Position numbers and translations under genes: made by a program | DNA from: an uncultured Alphaproteobacteria bacterium | GTDB lineage: Bacteria > Pseudomonadota > Alphaproteobacteria > UBA8366 > GCA-2717185 | Length of the DNA: 38,519 nucleotides | Assembly: GCA_943788635.1 (NCBI GenBank) | Contig: CALSRA010000028.1 | Span: forward strand, 1-38,519 | Direction of reading: 5' to 3' | Part shown: positions 9,261 to 18,744 of the stretch, in pieces | Layout of the letters: each line of letters opens with the position of its first letter | Numbering within the stretch: the first letter of the stretch is position 1 | Notes under the pieces: model-generated | Seen by the model: the letters and a program-made list of their open reading frames with translations, nothing else | Database searches by the model: none | What the model was told of the DNA's origin: nothing

Positions 9261-10429
9261 TCAGGGCAGGTTTTCGTATACGGCTGTTTCAAAATCGAGA
9301 TATAGTGCTAGGGCCCTCTGGTCGACGAAGGGCAGTATTTGGGTCATGAAAACCCCGCCAATTCCTTTCGCCGGGTCAATCCAGTAGTAGGAATTGGCAA
9401 GACCGGCCCAGGACAGACTGTTTGCTGACCGACCGGTGGGGGCCTGTTCTGAATTTATCATAAAGGTCAGGCCCCAGGTTTTGGGCATGCCGGGGAAAAA
9501 CTCGGCATCCAGCGAGACTGTTGGGTTGGTTGTCGGGAGCTTGCAAACACGACAATCACCCATCTGATTCCGGGACATGGCCTGAACTGTTTCCGGTTTC
9601 AGTATCTGGTTTCCGTTGCCCGCACCGTTGTTCAGGATCATGCGTATGAAATTCAGGTAGTCGCCAGTCGTCGAATACAATCTGCCGCCGCCCATCTCCG
9701 CGGGCGGGTTTTGCGGCGTTTCCATCTGGGTGGTTTCCAGCTTGCCGCCTTCGATACGACGATGCATGGTCGCTTTCCGGCTTCGCATCGCATCTGAAAT
9801 CTTGAAACCTGTATCCGTCATGCCCAGCGGCATGAATATATGTTGATGCATGTATGTACCGAGCGATTGGCCACTGATTTTTTCAACAATCAGGCCGGCC
9901 CAGTCGATAGCGGTGCTGTATTGCCAGCGGTCGCCAGGATCGAACAGAAGCGGTGTCATCAGTCCCGAATATCGCCACTGTTGGATGTCGGCAGCTGTGT
10001 TGTTTCTACATAACGTTTGATGGAAATATCCCAGTTCGCATAGCCGAAGCCCGCAGTATGGGTCAGGAGGTGACGAAGCGTGATCGGGCGTTTCGGGGCG
10101 CGTAATACAGGTTTGTTGTTTTCGCCGAAACCTTCCAGAACCTGTGCCTCCGCCAAATAGGGGGCCCAGGTGCCTGCAGGTTCGTCGAGATCAATTTTTC
10201 CCTGCTCGACGAGTTGCATGGCTGCTGTGCCCGTTATTGCCTTGGTCATCGATGCAATCCAACCGACACTGTCTGCTGTCATGGCAATGCCGCTGTCAAT
10301 TGCGCGCTCGCCAAACCCGCTTTCGTAGATCAGGCCGTCCCGGTCGGTAACTGCCGCCGTTACACCCGGGACGCTGCCATCGGCGACTCCGGATTGCAGC
10401 AATGAGTCGAGGGGGCCTTTCAACGACAT
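9261..10429 (-). pseudogene. Serine hydrolase (class C beta-lactamase / esterase family), frameshifted
   Basis: Two ORFs form one family member of about 388 residues. The first (10429-9959) has the nucleophile motif SMTK in GWIASMTKAITGTAAMQL, the Tyr motif YANW and the block RPITLRHLLTHTAGFGY. The second (9959-9261) continues directly with TPLLFDPGDRWQYSTAIDWAG, KISGQSLGTYM and the glycine-rich GGRLYSTTGDYLNF. The frames meet at 9957-9962, where the minus strand reads GACTGATGACA. One extra base there would give RDLMTPLLFDPG, as in homologues, so a one-base deletion or sequencing error is likely. An ATGA overlap exists, but splitting one catalytic domain makes true two-gene coding improbable. 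It follows the TetR gene on the same strand. Confidence 0.85.
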
Positions 10430-10479
10430 GCGTGTGTCCTCTATACGAATTTTTTGGACCTATCGAAATTTGGCGCGGA

Positions 10480-11103
10480 TCAATTGTCCGGCAGGAACAA
10501 CAGGCGCAGATAGGATCGAAACAGCATGATCTGTCCGGCCAGGATCTTGGGGTCCTTCAGCACTTTGGAGACGATGATGCCGCCTTCGATGACCGAAGAA
10601 ACCATGTCTGCCAAAGCTTCGATGTCGACATCGTCGCGGGGCGGATATTTGTCAGCGATCAGGTTGAGCTGACTGCGAAACCGATTTCGCCAGGAAAGGA
10701 CGGCATCGTGGTTGATTCTTTGAATTTTTTTGTCGAACAGTTGCTCGTGATAACAATAGGTTGCGACAAGACAGCCGGGGTGCCCTGCCGGCAGGTCATT
10801 CATCATTTCTGCGAATAGCTTGAGGCCGATGAGGAAGGCATGCAGAGGGTCCTCGCTCAGCTCGGCGGCGCGCGCGAACAGGTCGTCTAGAATGTCCTCC
10901 TCACGGTCCAGGTAACGCTGCAGCAGTGCCTGTGCCAGCACTGACTTGTCTTTGAAATGATAGAAAAAGCCGCTCTTGGTCAGACCTGCTTCGGCGATTA
11001 GTTCGTCGATCGAGGTCGCACCGAACCCTTTCTGCAGGACGGCGGTTTCTGCGATGTCGAGGATTCGCTCCCGCGTCTGGGCGCCTTTGCGCATGTCATG
11101 CAT
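10480..11103 (-). CDS. TetR/AcrR family transcriptional regulator
   Basis: The protein has 207 residues. The N-terminal DNA-binding domain is clear: RERILDIAETAVLQKGFGATSIDELIAEAGLTKSGFFYHFKDKSVLAQALL, with the typical FFYHFKDK recognition-helix end. The C-terminal ligand domain is not specific enough to predict an effector. It is on the same strand as, and 50 bases upstream of, the serine hydrolase, so the pair is a likely operon with autoregulation. A dyad at 11202-11217 in its upstream region is a candidate operator. An alternative start is the ATG at 11094 (MRKGAQT), which drops three residues. Confidence 0.88.
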   Translation of the reverse strand: MHDMRKGAQTRERILDIAETAVLQKGFGATSIDELIAEAGLTKSGFFYHFKDKSVLAQALLQRYLDREEDILDDLFARAAELSEDPLHAFLIGLKLFAEMMNDLPAGHPGCLVATYCYHEQLFDKKIQRINHDAVLSWRNRFRSQLNLIADKYPPRDDVDIEALADMVSSVIEGGIIVSKVLKDPKILAGQIMLFRSYLRLLFLPDN

Positions 11104-11201
11104 TCCCGGATTACTGTACCGCAGGTAAGGTTTTACTGCTTTTAAGTCGGTCCGTCACGGCCCCGGTTTCTAATAATACCTTTATCTGCATGAAATTATT
11201 G

Positions 11202-11217
11202 CCAGAAAATATTCTGG
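11202..11217. promoter_or_regulatory. Inverted repeat CCAGAA-N4-TTCTGG, candidate TetR operator
   Basis: CCAGAA (11202-11207) and TTCTGG (11212-11217) form a perfect dyad. The flanks extend it imperfectly (ATTg before, tAAT after). It lies 99 bases upstream of the TetR start and 128 bases upstream of the homocysteine methyltransferase, between the two divergent genes. The size and symmetry suit a TetR dimer. Assignment to this TetR is inference. Confidence 0.4.
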
Positions 11218-11300
11218 TAATGCAGCACCGCAATCCCGGTAGCGGACGGCCGAATTAATCGTCAATTTCCCGGCAACATCAGTCGATACGACTGCTGAGC

Positions 11301-11318
11301 ACATTAACCTTTTAATGT
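11301..11318. promoter_or_regulatory. Inverted repeat ACATTAA-N4-TTAATGT before the homocysteine methyltransferase
   Basis: A perfect 7-base dyad with a CCTT spacer ends 27 bases before the ATG at 11346 and just upstream of its GGAGGG ribosome binding site. It could be an operator overlapping the leader or promoter. No regulator can be assigned. Confidence 0.35.
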
Positions 11319-11345
11319 AGATGCTTTACGAGGCTGGAGGGATCG

Positions 11346-12287
11346 ATGTCCAAATACAGAAACGCTTTGCCGCAGCAATCCGGTGAAATGTTCATGACCG
11401 ATGGCGGGATGGAAACCACATTGGTTTTTCACGACGGGATGGACCTGCCGTATTTTGCAGCGTTTGACTTGCTCAAAAGTGAAGACGGGTTGCGCAAGAT
11501 ACGAGATTATTATCGGCGCTATGCTTCCCTCGCGCTTGAAAGAGGGTTGAGTTTCATTCTGGAAAGCGTGACCTGGCGCGCGAGCGCCGATTGGGGCAAC
11601 CTTCTTGGTTATGATGCAGGGGGACTCTCGGCAGCCAATCGCAAGGCGATAGAAATACTGCATGATATCCGTGCTGAATTCGAAACCGCGGACGTCCGCT
11701 TTATCGTCAGCGGCTGTATCGGGCCGCGCGGCGATGGCTATAACCCGGGTGAGATTATGGATCCGGAAACGGCCGAAGCTTATCACCGCACGCAGATACA
11801 GACTCTCAAGGAATCCGGTGCTGATCTTATAACGGTCTTTACGTTGACTTATGCCGAGGAAGCAATCGGTCTGACCCGTGCGGCGCTCGCCGCAGATATC
11901 CCGATTGTCATTTCTTTTACACTGGAAACGGATGGCAGGCTTCCCACCGGTCAGTCCCTCAAGGATGCGATCCTGGCCGTCGATGCGGCAACCGGAGAAG
12001 GCCCGGCCTATTACATGATAAATTGCGCACATCCCACGCATTTCGCTGGAATCCTGAATGATGATGCAGTTTGGAAAAAGCGCATTCGCGGTATCCGCGC
12101 CAACGCTTCGAAGATGAGCCACGCTGAGCTGGATCAGGCTGAAGAACTGGATGATGGTAATCCCCTGGAACTTGGCGAGGAGTACCGCAGTCTGCTCGCC
12201 CTTATGCCACATGTGAATGTGTTGGGCGGCTGTTGCGGCACGGACCATCGCCACGTCGTGGCGATCTGCGATGCGTGTGCTGCGTAA
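11346..12287 (+). CDS. Homocysteine S-methyltransferase family protein
   Basis: This is a 313-residue zinc enzyme of the MmuM/BHMT/MetH N-terminal family, which transfers a methyl group (from S-methylmethionine, betaine or similar) to homocysteine to give methionine. The zinc ligands are visible: Cys in YYMINCAHPTHF and the Cys pair in the C-terminal GGCCGTDHRH. The N terminus has the family MTDGGMETTLVF, and the middle has ESVTWRAS and FIVSGCIGPRGDGY. The methyl donor cannot be fixed from sequence. A GGAGGG site precedes the ATG. With metY nearby it suggests local methionine synthesis or salvage, although the genes are not in one operon. Confidence 0.9.
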   Translation: MSKYRNALPQQSGEMFMTDGGMETTLVFHDGMDLPYFAAFDLLKSEDGLRKIRDYYRRYASLALERGLSFILESVTWRASADWGNLLGYDAGGLSAANRKAIEILHDIRAEFETADVRFIVSGCIGPRGDGYNPGEIMDPETAEAYHRTQIQTLKESGADLITVFTLTYAEEAIGLTRAALAADIPIVISFTLETDGRLPTGQSLKDAILAVDAATGEGPAYYMINCAHPTHFAGILNDDAVWKKRIRGIRANASKMSHAELDQAEELDDGNPLELGEEYRSLLALMPHVNVLGGCCGTDHRHVVAICDACAA

Positions 12288-12314
12288 AGGCGATGTCCGC
12301 CTGGCGGGGTGGCG

Positions 12315-13595
12315 TTAGGGCTGGTTGTGCCCTGCGCCATCCTCCGACGGCGCTGTTTCATCCGGCGTGGGCTCTGTTTCGGGTGTTCGAGGGTCTATCT
12401 GGAAGACCGCAGGCGACGAAACGTTTGCCATCACGAAATTATCGCGCTCCTCTGCCGGGAGGACAGTGCTGCGGGTGATGCGATAGAGGGCAAACCCGGC
12501 CGTAGCCATATGGATAGCGGCAGTGAAAAAGAACAGCGCGTGATGGCCCACTATCGTCATTATGGATGATGCGATGATCGGTCCCGCGACGGCGCCTATC
12601 CCGAAAATCAGCAACAACCCGCCACTGACGCTTATACGATCGTCTGGTTCAACATGGTCGTTAGCGTGCGCGATGCTGAGCGCGTAGATAGGGAAAGCGA
12701 ACCCGCCAAACAGGAATGCGAGCATGAGCCTGACTGTATTCGACCCGTTGCCGAGCAGCGCCAGTGCCAGACCCGCCGCAGCGCAGAATATGCAGGAAGC
12801 GATCAGGACATAACGACGATCAAAATAGTCAGAAATGCGTCCCAGCGGCAATTGAAGCAAGGCACCGCCAAGAATAGTGACAGCGATAAACAGGGCGATG
12901 TCCGAAACGCCCAGTCCGCTCAGCCGGGCGAAGACCGGCGCCATTCCCCAGAAGGCACCGTTTGTAAGCCCGACCGCAAGGCAGCCCAGCACGGCAACGG
13001 GTGATATTCCGTATAGCCAGCGGATCCGCAACCGGGTGCGTTGTATGGGCTCGGGTGCGGAAGCGGTCGTCAGCGCCACCGGTACCAGGCCCAACGCGAT
13101 CAGAACCGTGACAATAGCAAACAATTCAAACCCTGCCGGCGAGGCGATGTTGAGCAGGAACTGTCCACCGGTAATCGCCGTCAGGTTGACGCATTGATAA
13201 ATCGACAGAATCTGTCCGCGGTTTTCATTGGTGCTGCGTTCGTTCAGCCAGCTTTCAATGATCATATACAGGCCGGCGAAGCAGACGCCCGTCAGGCATC
13301 GGAAGATGTACCAGGGAAATGGTGAGACGATTATCGCGTGCAACATCGTGGAGGCGGAGGCAATTGCCGCAAGCGCCGCAAAGGCGCGGATATGACCGAC
13401 ACGCCGGATCGCAACCGGACCGGCCAGACAGCCGAACGTGAAACCCAAATAGTACGCTGCGCCGATGCCACCGATTTCAAGGGCGTTAAAGCCTTCGATA
13501 TCGCCGCGGATCGGCAGGATTGTTCCCTGCAGCCCATTCCCGACTAGAAGAATGAAGACACTGAGCAGCAATGCTGCAACGGGGGCCAGACTCAT
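12315..13595 (-). CDS. MFS transporter (YcaD/UMF-like)
   Basis: This 426-residue carrier has about twelve hydrophobic segments. The N-terminal half has GLQGTILPIRGDIEGFNALEIG, RRVGHIRAF in the loop after helix 2 and MIIESWLNERSTNENRGQILSIY. This arrangement is typical of the YcaD-like branch of the major facilitator family. The C-terminal tail after about residue 395 is acidic and proline-rich (PDETAPSEDG) and probably cytoplasmic. The substrate is unknown. It is divergent from the acyl-CoA ligase and converges with the methyltransferase. Confidence 0.87.
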   Translation of the reverse strand: MSLAPVAALLLSVFILLVGNGLQGTILPIRGDIEGFNALEIGGIGAAYYLGFTFGCLAGPVAIRRVGHIRAFAALAAIASASTMLHAIIVSPFPWYIFRCLTGVCFAGLYMIIESWLNERSTNENRGQILSIYQCVNLTAITGGQFLLNIASPAGFELFAIVTVLIALGLVPVALTTASAPEPIQRTRLRIRWLYGISPVAVLGCLAVGLTNGAFWGMAPVFARLSGLGVSDIALFIAVTILGGALLQLPLGRISDYFDRRYVLIASCIFCAAAGLALALLGNGSNTVRLMLAFLFGGFAFPIYALSIAHANDHVEPDDRISVSGGLLLIFGIGAVAGPIIASSIMTIVGHHALFFFTAAIHMATAGFALYRITRSTVLPAEERDNFVMANVSSPAVFQIDPRTPETEPTPDETAPSEDGAGHNQP

Positions 13596-13702
13596 GATGC
13601 CATGCGCCAGATAGGTTTCGGGGGCAAACCGCGTTCAGTGATCGGAACAATTCGATTGAGCTACCCGCCACCGACCGCGATAGTATTCGTCTCCTTGCAA
13701 GT

Positions 13703-15403
13703 ATGTTCGACACAAGTCAACTGATTATGAATACCATCCTGACCCAGCTTGATCCGCAAAGGCTCAAGGAACATTACGACGCCGGGTTCTGGCGCGAGGA
13801 TACGATCTATGATCTCGCGTGGGGGCATGCCGAGAACTCCCCCGGCGCGACCGTATTTCGCGACAGGTACGCCACAACGACATATGGCGAACTTGTCGCG
13901 CTGGCGGATGCGTTGGCGGCGGATCTTCACCGGCGCGGCGTTCGGCAGGGGGAGCGCGTTGCAGTCTGGATGCCGGGACGGCTTGAGGTCGCGGTTACCC
14001 TGTTGGCCTGCTCCCGCAATGGCTATGTAATCTGTCCATCCCTGCATCGCGATCACACGGTGGAGGACGTTGCCGGATTGCTGACGCGGATGCGCGCGGT
14101 GGCCTTGCTCTGCGAGGAAGGGTATGGCGCGGATGGGAGCGAAGGAAGCCCGCCCGAACGGATTGCGGCGGTTGATTCCCTGCAGCATGTGTATTGTTTG
14201 CCGCCAAGGGATGCTTCGGCACCTGCAGGCGGGATGCTGGCCGGGATGATGAATGCCCTGCCCATCGATTGCGCCGATCCGCAGCCTGTTGCGGCGCCGG
14301 ACAACGTTGTCTACCTCGCGTTTACATCGGGCACAACGGCGGCACCCAAGGGGGTAATGCACAGCGACAATACGTTGCTGGCGAATTGCCGGGTCTTTAC
14401 CTCTGACTGGCATATAGATGCAGCTTCGGTCATCTACACCATGAGTCCCCTGAGCCATAACCTTGGGCTTGGCGCGCTTGTAAATGCGTTGCTGACCGGC
14501 GCGGAACTGGTTGTGCATGACATGCCCCGCGACGCGAGCCTGCTGGACCGTCTGACGGAGACACGGGCGAGTTTTCTTGTGGGGGTGCCTACTCATGCCA
14601 TTGACCTTCTGGCGGAGTTGCGGGACCGAAATGTCGCAGCCCTGAAGTATCTGAAGGGATTTCGAATTTCCGGTGCTGCCGCTTCGGGCGATGTTGTCGC
14701 CGGATTGATCGCGCACGGTGTTCGACCACAAAGCGGTTACGGTATGACCGAGGCAGGTTCACATAACTACACGTTGCCGGACGATGACCTTGCACAGATC
14801 ACCGGCAGTTCGGGATGTGCGGCGCCTGGATACGCGCTGAAAATTTGGCGGCAGGAGGATCCTGACATTGAGGTGATGCCCGGAGAGACGGGCCAGATCG
14901 GCGGACGCGGCGCCAGCCTGATGCTGGGCTATTTCGATGACCAGATTACGACGGAAAATGCCTTCAACCGACATGGCTGGTTCATGACCGGGGATCTGGG
15001 CTGGCTCGACGATAACGGTTATGTGAGGGTTACCGGGCGCAAGAAGGAACTGATTATTCGCGGTGGCCACAATATTTTTCCGGCGAAGCTGGAGGACCTT
15101 GCTATGCGGCACAAAAAGGTCTCGCGCGCCGCAGCGGTGCCCGTGCCCGACGAGCGGCTGGGCGAAAAAGTATGTCTGGTGGTGGAGCCGCAGGTTGGGC
15201 TTGCGGTTTCGGCAGAATCTATCCTGCATCACCTGGATGAGGCGGGCCTGTCAAAATACGATATGCCGGAATATTTTGTTGTGCTGGATGCGATGCCAAT
15301 GACATCGAGTGGCAAGGTTTTCAAGCGCTCTTTGGTGGATCGTATTGCCGCCGGTGAACTCGTGCCGCATCCGGTGCGCTGGCAAAAACCGGAAAACGGT
15401 TAG
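13703..15403 (+). CDS. AMP-dependent acyl-CoA synthetase / CoA ligase
   Basis: The protein (566 residues) belongs to the adenylate-forming family, activating a carboxylic acid to an acyl-adenylate and then an acyl-CoA. The AMP-binding P-loop-like motif is FTSGTTAAPKGVMHSD. Further motifs are SGYGMTEAGSHN, GWFMTGDLGWLDDNGYVRVTGRKK and IIRGGHNIFPAKLED. The catalytic lysine region TSSGKVFKR closes the C-terminal domain. It resembles cyclohexanecarboxylate-CoA ligase (AliA)-type proteins, but the substrate is a guess. An alternative start is ATG 13727 (MNTILTQL). A quinone-oxidoreductase-like gene follows after nine bases, suggesting an operon. Confidence 0.9.
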   Translation: MFDTSQLIMNTILTQLDPQRLKEHYDAGFWREDTIYDLAWGHAENSPGATVFRDRYATTTYGELVALADALAADLHRRGVRQGERVAVWMPGRLEVAVTLLACSRNGYVICPSLHRDHTVEDVAGLLTRMRAVALLCEEGYGADGSEGSPPERIAAVDSLQHVYCLPPRDASAPAGGMLAGMMNALPIDCADPQPVAAPDNVVYLAFTSGTTAAPKGVMHSDNTLLANCRVFTSDWHIDAASVIYTMSPLSHNLGLGALVNALLTGAELVVHDMPRDASLLDRLTETRASFLVGVPTHAIDLLAELRDRNVAALKYLKGFRISGAAASGDVVAGLIAHGVRPQSGYGMTEAGSHNYTLPDDDLAQITGSSGCAAPGYALKIWRQEDPDIEVMPGETGQIGGRGASLMLGYFDDQITTENAFNRHGWFMTGDLGWLDDNGYVRVTGRKKELIIRGGHNIFPAKLEDLAMRHKKVSRAAAVPVPDERLGEKVCLVVEPQVGLAVSAESILHHLDEAGLSKYDMPEYFVVLDAMPMTSSGKVFKRSLVDRIAAGELVPHPVRWQKPENG

Positions 15404-15412
15404 GAGCAGTTG

Positions 15413-16405
15413 ATGCGCGCTGTTGTCGTTCAAGAATTTGGCGATATCGCCCGTCTGAACGCGGGGAAATTACCCGACCCTGTACCTGGCCCTTTGGATG
15501 TGCTGGTCCGGGTCGAGGCTGTTGCTGTCAATTTCGTGGATACTTTGGTCATCGAGGGAAAGTATCAGTTTCTGCCCGACCTGCCTTTTGTGCCTGGCAA
15601 GCTGCCGGCGGGGGTCGTTATCGCGGTCGGTGCGAATGTTTCCCAATTCCAGATTGGCGACCGGGTCCTGACGATGGCGGAGCAGGGCGGGTATGCCGAA
15701 CTGGTCGCGGTGCCGCAAGCGCAATGCTTCAGGCTACCACCTGAACTGTCCTTCATCGATGCCGCCTCAATGGCGCTGGCGTTTGATACGGCCTGGTTTG
15801 CGCTGCAGGATCGCGCACGTATCCAGATGGGTGACAGTGTCCTTGTTTTGGGGGCGAGCGGCGCGGTGGGTAATGCCGCGATTCAATTGGCCAAAATTTG
15901 GGGTGCAAAAGTGTTCGCCGGGATTTCCGACCCGGCGCAGCAGGAATCTGTGCTGCAGGTCGGTGCCGATGCGACTATTGAATTGTTCGGGGATAATCTG
16001 CGGGATTCGTTACGTGAACAGGTGTTGTCTGCGAATGGCGGCACCGGCGTGGATATCGTCATTGACCCAATTGGCGGTGACGCGTTCGATGCTGCAATCC
16101 GCGCGCTGGCATGGCGTGGTCGCCTGGTTGTGGTCGGCTTTGCGGCGGGACGCATACCGGAATTGCGAACCAATTACCTGCTGTTGAAGAATATTGAGGT
16201 CAGCGGATTGCAGGTAAGTGACTACCGGAAACGCGAACCGATGCGAATGGCAGCCTGTTTCGGCGAACTGTTCGCTCTCTATAAAGAGAAAAGGCTCATT
16301 CCAGCGCCATCGCATACGTTCCCGCTCGAAAAGTTCCAGGACGCTTTTGATCGATTGCGTGACCGCTCTTCCAAAGAGCGGATTGTCCTGACGCCAGGGC
16401 GTTAA
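15413..16405 (+). CDS. NADPH:quinone oxidoreductase-like MDR superfamily protein
   Basis: A 330-residue zinc-independent medium-chain reductase. The N-terminal GroES-like domain contains PFVPGKLPAGVVIAVGANVSQFQIGDRV. The Rossmann domain has the quinone-reductase nucleotide motif LGASGAVGNAAIQLAKIWGA, and later GGTGVDIVIDPIGGDAFDAAIRALAW. No catalytic-zinc Cys/His set is seen. The frame opens with TTG at 15410, but the adjacent ATG at 15413 with TAGGAG upstream is the better start. It follows the CoA ligase closely and likely acts in the same pathway, for example enoyl-type reduction; that link is inferred. Its stop overlaps that of the opposing kinase gene. Confidence 0.88.
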   Translation: MRAVVVQEFGDIARLNAGKLPDPVPGPLDVLVRVEAVAVNFVDTLVIEGKYQFLPDLPFVPGKLPAGVVIAVGANVSQFQIGDRVLTMAEQGGYAELVAVPQAQCFRLPPELSFIDAASMALAFDTAWFALQDRARIQMGDSVLVLGASGAVGNAAIQLAKIWGAKVFAGISDPAQQESVLQVGADATIELFGDNLRDSLREQVLSANGGTGVDIVIDPIGGDAFDAAIRALAWRGRLVVVGFAAGRIPELRTNYLLLKNIEVSGLQVSDYRKREPMRMAACFGELFALYKEKRLIPAPSHTFPLEKFQDAFDRLRDRSSKERIVLTPGR

Positions 16406-18714
16406 GTGTCGGTTTCGTTGCCATCCTGCGCAAATTGGGACTCTAGTACGGCAAACAGATCGGCTTTCCGGAATGGTTTCGATAAAAGAGCGAATTCGTT
16501 TTTTCGCAATCCTTTTTCGACAAGGTCTGCTTCCGGATAACCGGAAATGAGAACGACCTTCATTTCCGGGTGAGCTCCCTGTGCCCGTGAGGCGAGGTCA
16601 ATGCCATTGATCCCGCCGGGCAGGACGACATCTGTTAACAAAAGGTCTATCTGGCCATCAGGTTCCAAAGTGCTCAGAATATCCAGGGCACCAGCTGCAT
16701 CGTCGACCGACAGGGCATTGAAATTTAAAGATTCCAACATGTTGACAAAAAGGTCCCGTAATTCCGCATTGTCTTCGACCAGCAAAGCGGACCTGTAAAG
16801 CGCTGGAGGCTGAAGCTTGTCCTCCAGAATTTCGATCGGCTCGGACAATTCGCTTTCTACGGCGCGCGGCAGATAGAGTACAACGGTCGTGCCTTTATTC
16901 TCTGAAGTTTCGATATCGACGTAACCGTGTGCCTGTCGGTGTACGAAGCCGTAGACCATGCTGAGGCCGAGACCCGTACCTTTGCCAACCCCTTTGGTCG
17001 TATAGAATGGATCGAAGGCGCGCTGGGCGGTTTCGGCTGTCATGCCGGTTCCGTTGTCACAAATGGATATGCGAACATAATCGCCGACCGTGACCTGATA
17101 CGGATGACGATCCGCGAAACTCTGGTCGAGAGCTACATTCTCGCACTGAATGGTCAACCGGCCGCCGTTCGGCATGGCGTCGCGCCCGTTAAGCGCCAGA
17201 TTCATGATGGCATTTTCGAATTCGCTCTCATCGACCTGAACGGGCCACAAGTCGGGCGCCGTCTTCAAATCAATTTCTATTGTTTCGCCCAACAGAGGCC
17301 GTAATAGTTCGACAGTCTGATGAGATACCTCACCAGCGTCTATTCGTTCCGGTACGCTGAAGGGGTTACCGGTATACGATAACAGCCGACCGGTCAGGTC
17401 CTTGCCCCGGAACGCTGCTTCGAGGACCCGCTTGATATCTTCCCTTGCTTCAGGAAGATCCTGCAATTCGTTTTCCAGCAACAGTTCGAGATTCCCGGTT
17501 ATCGCCATGAGAAGATTATTGAATTCATGGGCAACACCACCGGTTACCTGTCCCAGAGCTTCCATCTTCTGGGACTGTCGAAGGTGTTCATGGGTGAGGT
17601 TGATCAGAGTGATATCTTCAATGAGGGCAAAGACCCCGGCCGTTGTGCCATCGGCGTCGATATCCGGCACATATATGATCCGGGCGTCTCTTGTGACGCC
17701 GTTGGGGTAGGATATCTGTGTTTCGAAATCGACCTTGTTGCCTTTTAGCGCTCGCTGAAGTTGCGGGCGAATTTTTTCATACTGATCGCCCAGTAGTTCG
17801 GCCAGGTCCATGCCGACGATGTTCGCCGCAGGCCGGCTGTGCCACTCGGCGCCGGTCTTATTGATCATCAACAGTTTTTCGCCACTGTCGTGGTAGGCGA
17901 TAAGTACGGGCAGCGAGTCGGTTACCAGGCGCAATTGTGCCTCTCGCTCCCGCAATGCTTCAACCGCGTGGCGACGTTCCGTAATGTCAGACCGGATACT
18001 CAACGTGCCACCATTGGCGATTTTACGTTCTTCGGAACGAATCCAACGGCCATTGGCCTGTCGGTATTCGTACGGTCCTGATGGGTTGCGGAAACGCGCC
18101 AATCGCTCGCGCAGAAATTCTTCGGCACGGCCGAATGCCGCCGGAAAAAGGTTCTTCTCCGTCCCGAACTGTATCAGCTCATCAAAAGTGATGCCGGGTA
18201 TGATCTGGCCCGCGAATGCGGAATAGATTTTCTTGTAATTGTCATTACACAGGACCAGTCGTTCATCGGCATCGAAAAGGGCGAACCCTTCTGACATGCT
18301 GGCAATGGCGTTTTGCAGCAATTCTTCCGCATTTCGCTGTTCGGTAATATCATGACCGATAGAACCGATACCTATTATGTTGTTGTCTGAATCAAAGACC
18401 GGGAATTTGGTGACTGTCCGATGCTTGAAAAAGCCATCGGGCATGGGTTCGCGACGTTCTTCTGTCTGAACGGCACGTGATTCAATCACCATTCGGTCAT
18501 GTTCAGTGACGTTGTCAATCAGGGACAGGTTACTAAATGTCGAAACGGTTTTGCCAATAATCTGGTCGGCGGGAAGATTGTGCAGCCGCTCGAATGCCGG
18601 ATTGACCATCAGGAAACGGCCTTCCAGATCTTTCATCTGAATATTGGAAGGGTTGTTGTCAATGAAGGTCTGCAGTATTTCCAGTTTACGACTTACGTCT
18701 GTCCTGGGTGCCAT
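16402..18714 (-). CDS. Cytosolic PAS-type hybrid histidine kinase with C-terminal receiver
   Basis: The 770-residue protein has no evident membrane helices. It carries three PAS domains: about 10-130 (FIDNNPSNIQMKDLEGRFLMVNPAFERLHN), 135-250 (ASMSEGFALFDADERLVLCNDNYKKIY) and 255-375. HisKA follows with LGQVTGGVAHEFNNLLMAI (phospho-His396). The HATPase has NLALNGRDAMPNGG and GKGTGLGLSMVYGFVHR, and the receiver has its acceptor Asp695 in LLLTDVVLPGGINGIDL. The start at 18714 lacks a clear ribosome binding site. The frame is open upstream through ten codons to a TAG at 18745-18747, beyond which another PAS domain is encoded in the same frame, so the native protein was probably longer. Confidence 0.9.
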   Translation of the reverse strand: MAPRTDVSRKLEILQTFIDNNPSNIQMKDLEGRFLMVNPAFERLHNLPADQIIGKTVSTFSNLSLIDNVTEHDRMVIESRAVQTEERREPMPDGFFKHRTVTKFPVFDSDNNIIGIGSIGHDITEQRNAEELLQNAIASMSEGFALFDADERLVLCNDNYKKIYSAFAGQIIPGITFDELIQFGTEKNLFPAAFGRAEEFLRERLARFRNPSGPYEYRQANGRWIRSEERKIANGGTLSIRSDITERRHAVEALREREAQLRLVTDSLPVLIAYHDSGEKLLMINKTGAEWHSRPAANIVGMDLAELLGDQYEKIRPQLQRALKGNKVDFETQISYPNGVTRDARIIYVPDIDADGTTAGVFALIEDITLINLTHEHLRQSQKMEALGQVTGGVAHEFNNLLMAITGNLELLLENELQDLPEAREDIKRVLEAAFRGKDLTGRLLSYTGNPFSVPERIDAGEVSHQTVELLRPLLGETIEIDLKTAPDLWPVQVDESEFENAIMNLALNGRDAMPNGGRLTIQCENVALDQSFADRHPYQVTVGDYVRISICDNGTGMTAETAQRAFDPFYTTKGVGKGTGLGLSMVYGFVHRQAHGYVDIETSENKGTTVVLYLPRAVESELSEPIEILEDKLQPPALYRSALLVEDNAELRDLFVNMLESLNFNALSVDDAAGALDILSTLEPDGQIDLLLTDVVLPGGINGIDLASRAQGAHPEMKVVLISGYPEADLVEKGLRKNEFALLSKPFRKADLFAVLESQFAQDGNETDT

Positions 18715-18744
18715 GTGATCTTTGGTTTCGGTGATCCAGAAAAG

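Noticed and set aside
11304..12254. A 316-codon open frame on the minus strand opposite the homocysteine methyltransferase
   Set aside because: The plus-strand protein has complete family motifs and zinc ligands; the antisense product resembles no family and has no ribosome binding site.
13661..14731. A 356-codon open frame on the minus strand opposite the acyl-CoA ligase
   Set aside because: Its Arg/Cys/His-rich composition is typical of an antisense shadow, and the ligase on the other strand is clearly genuine.
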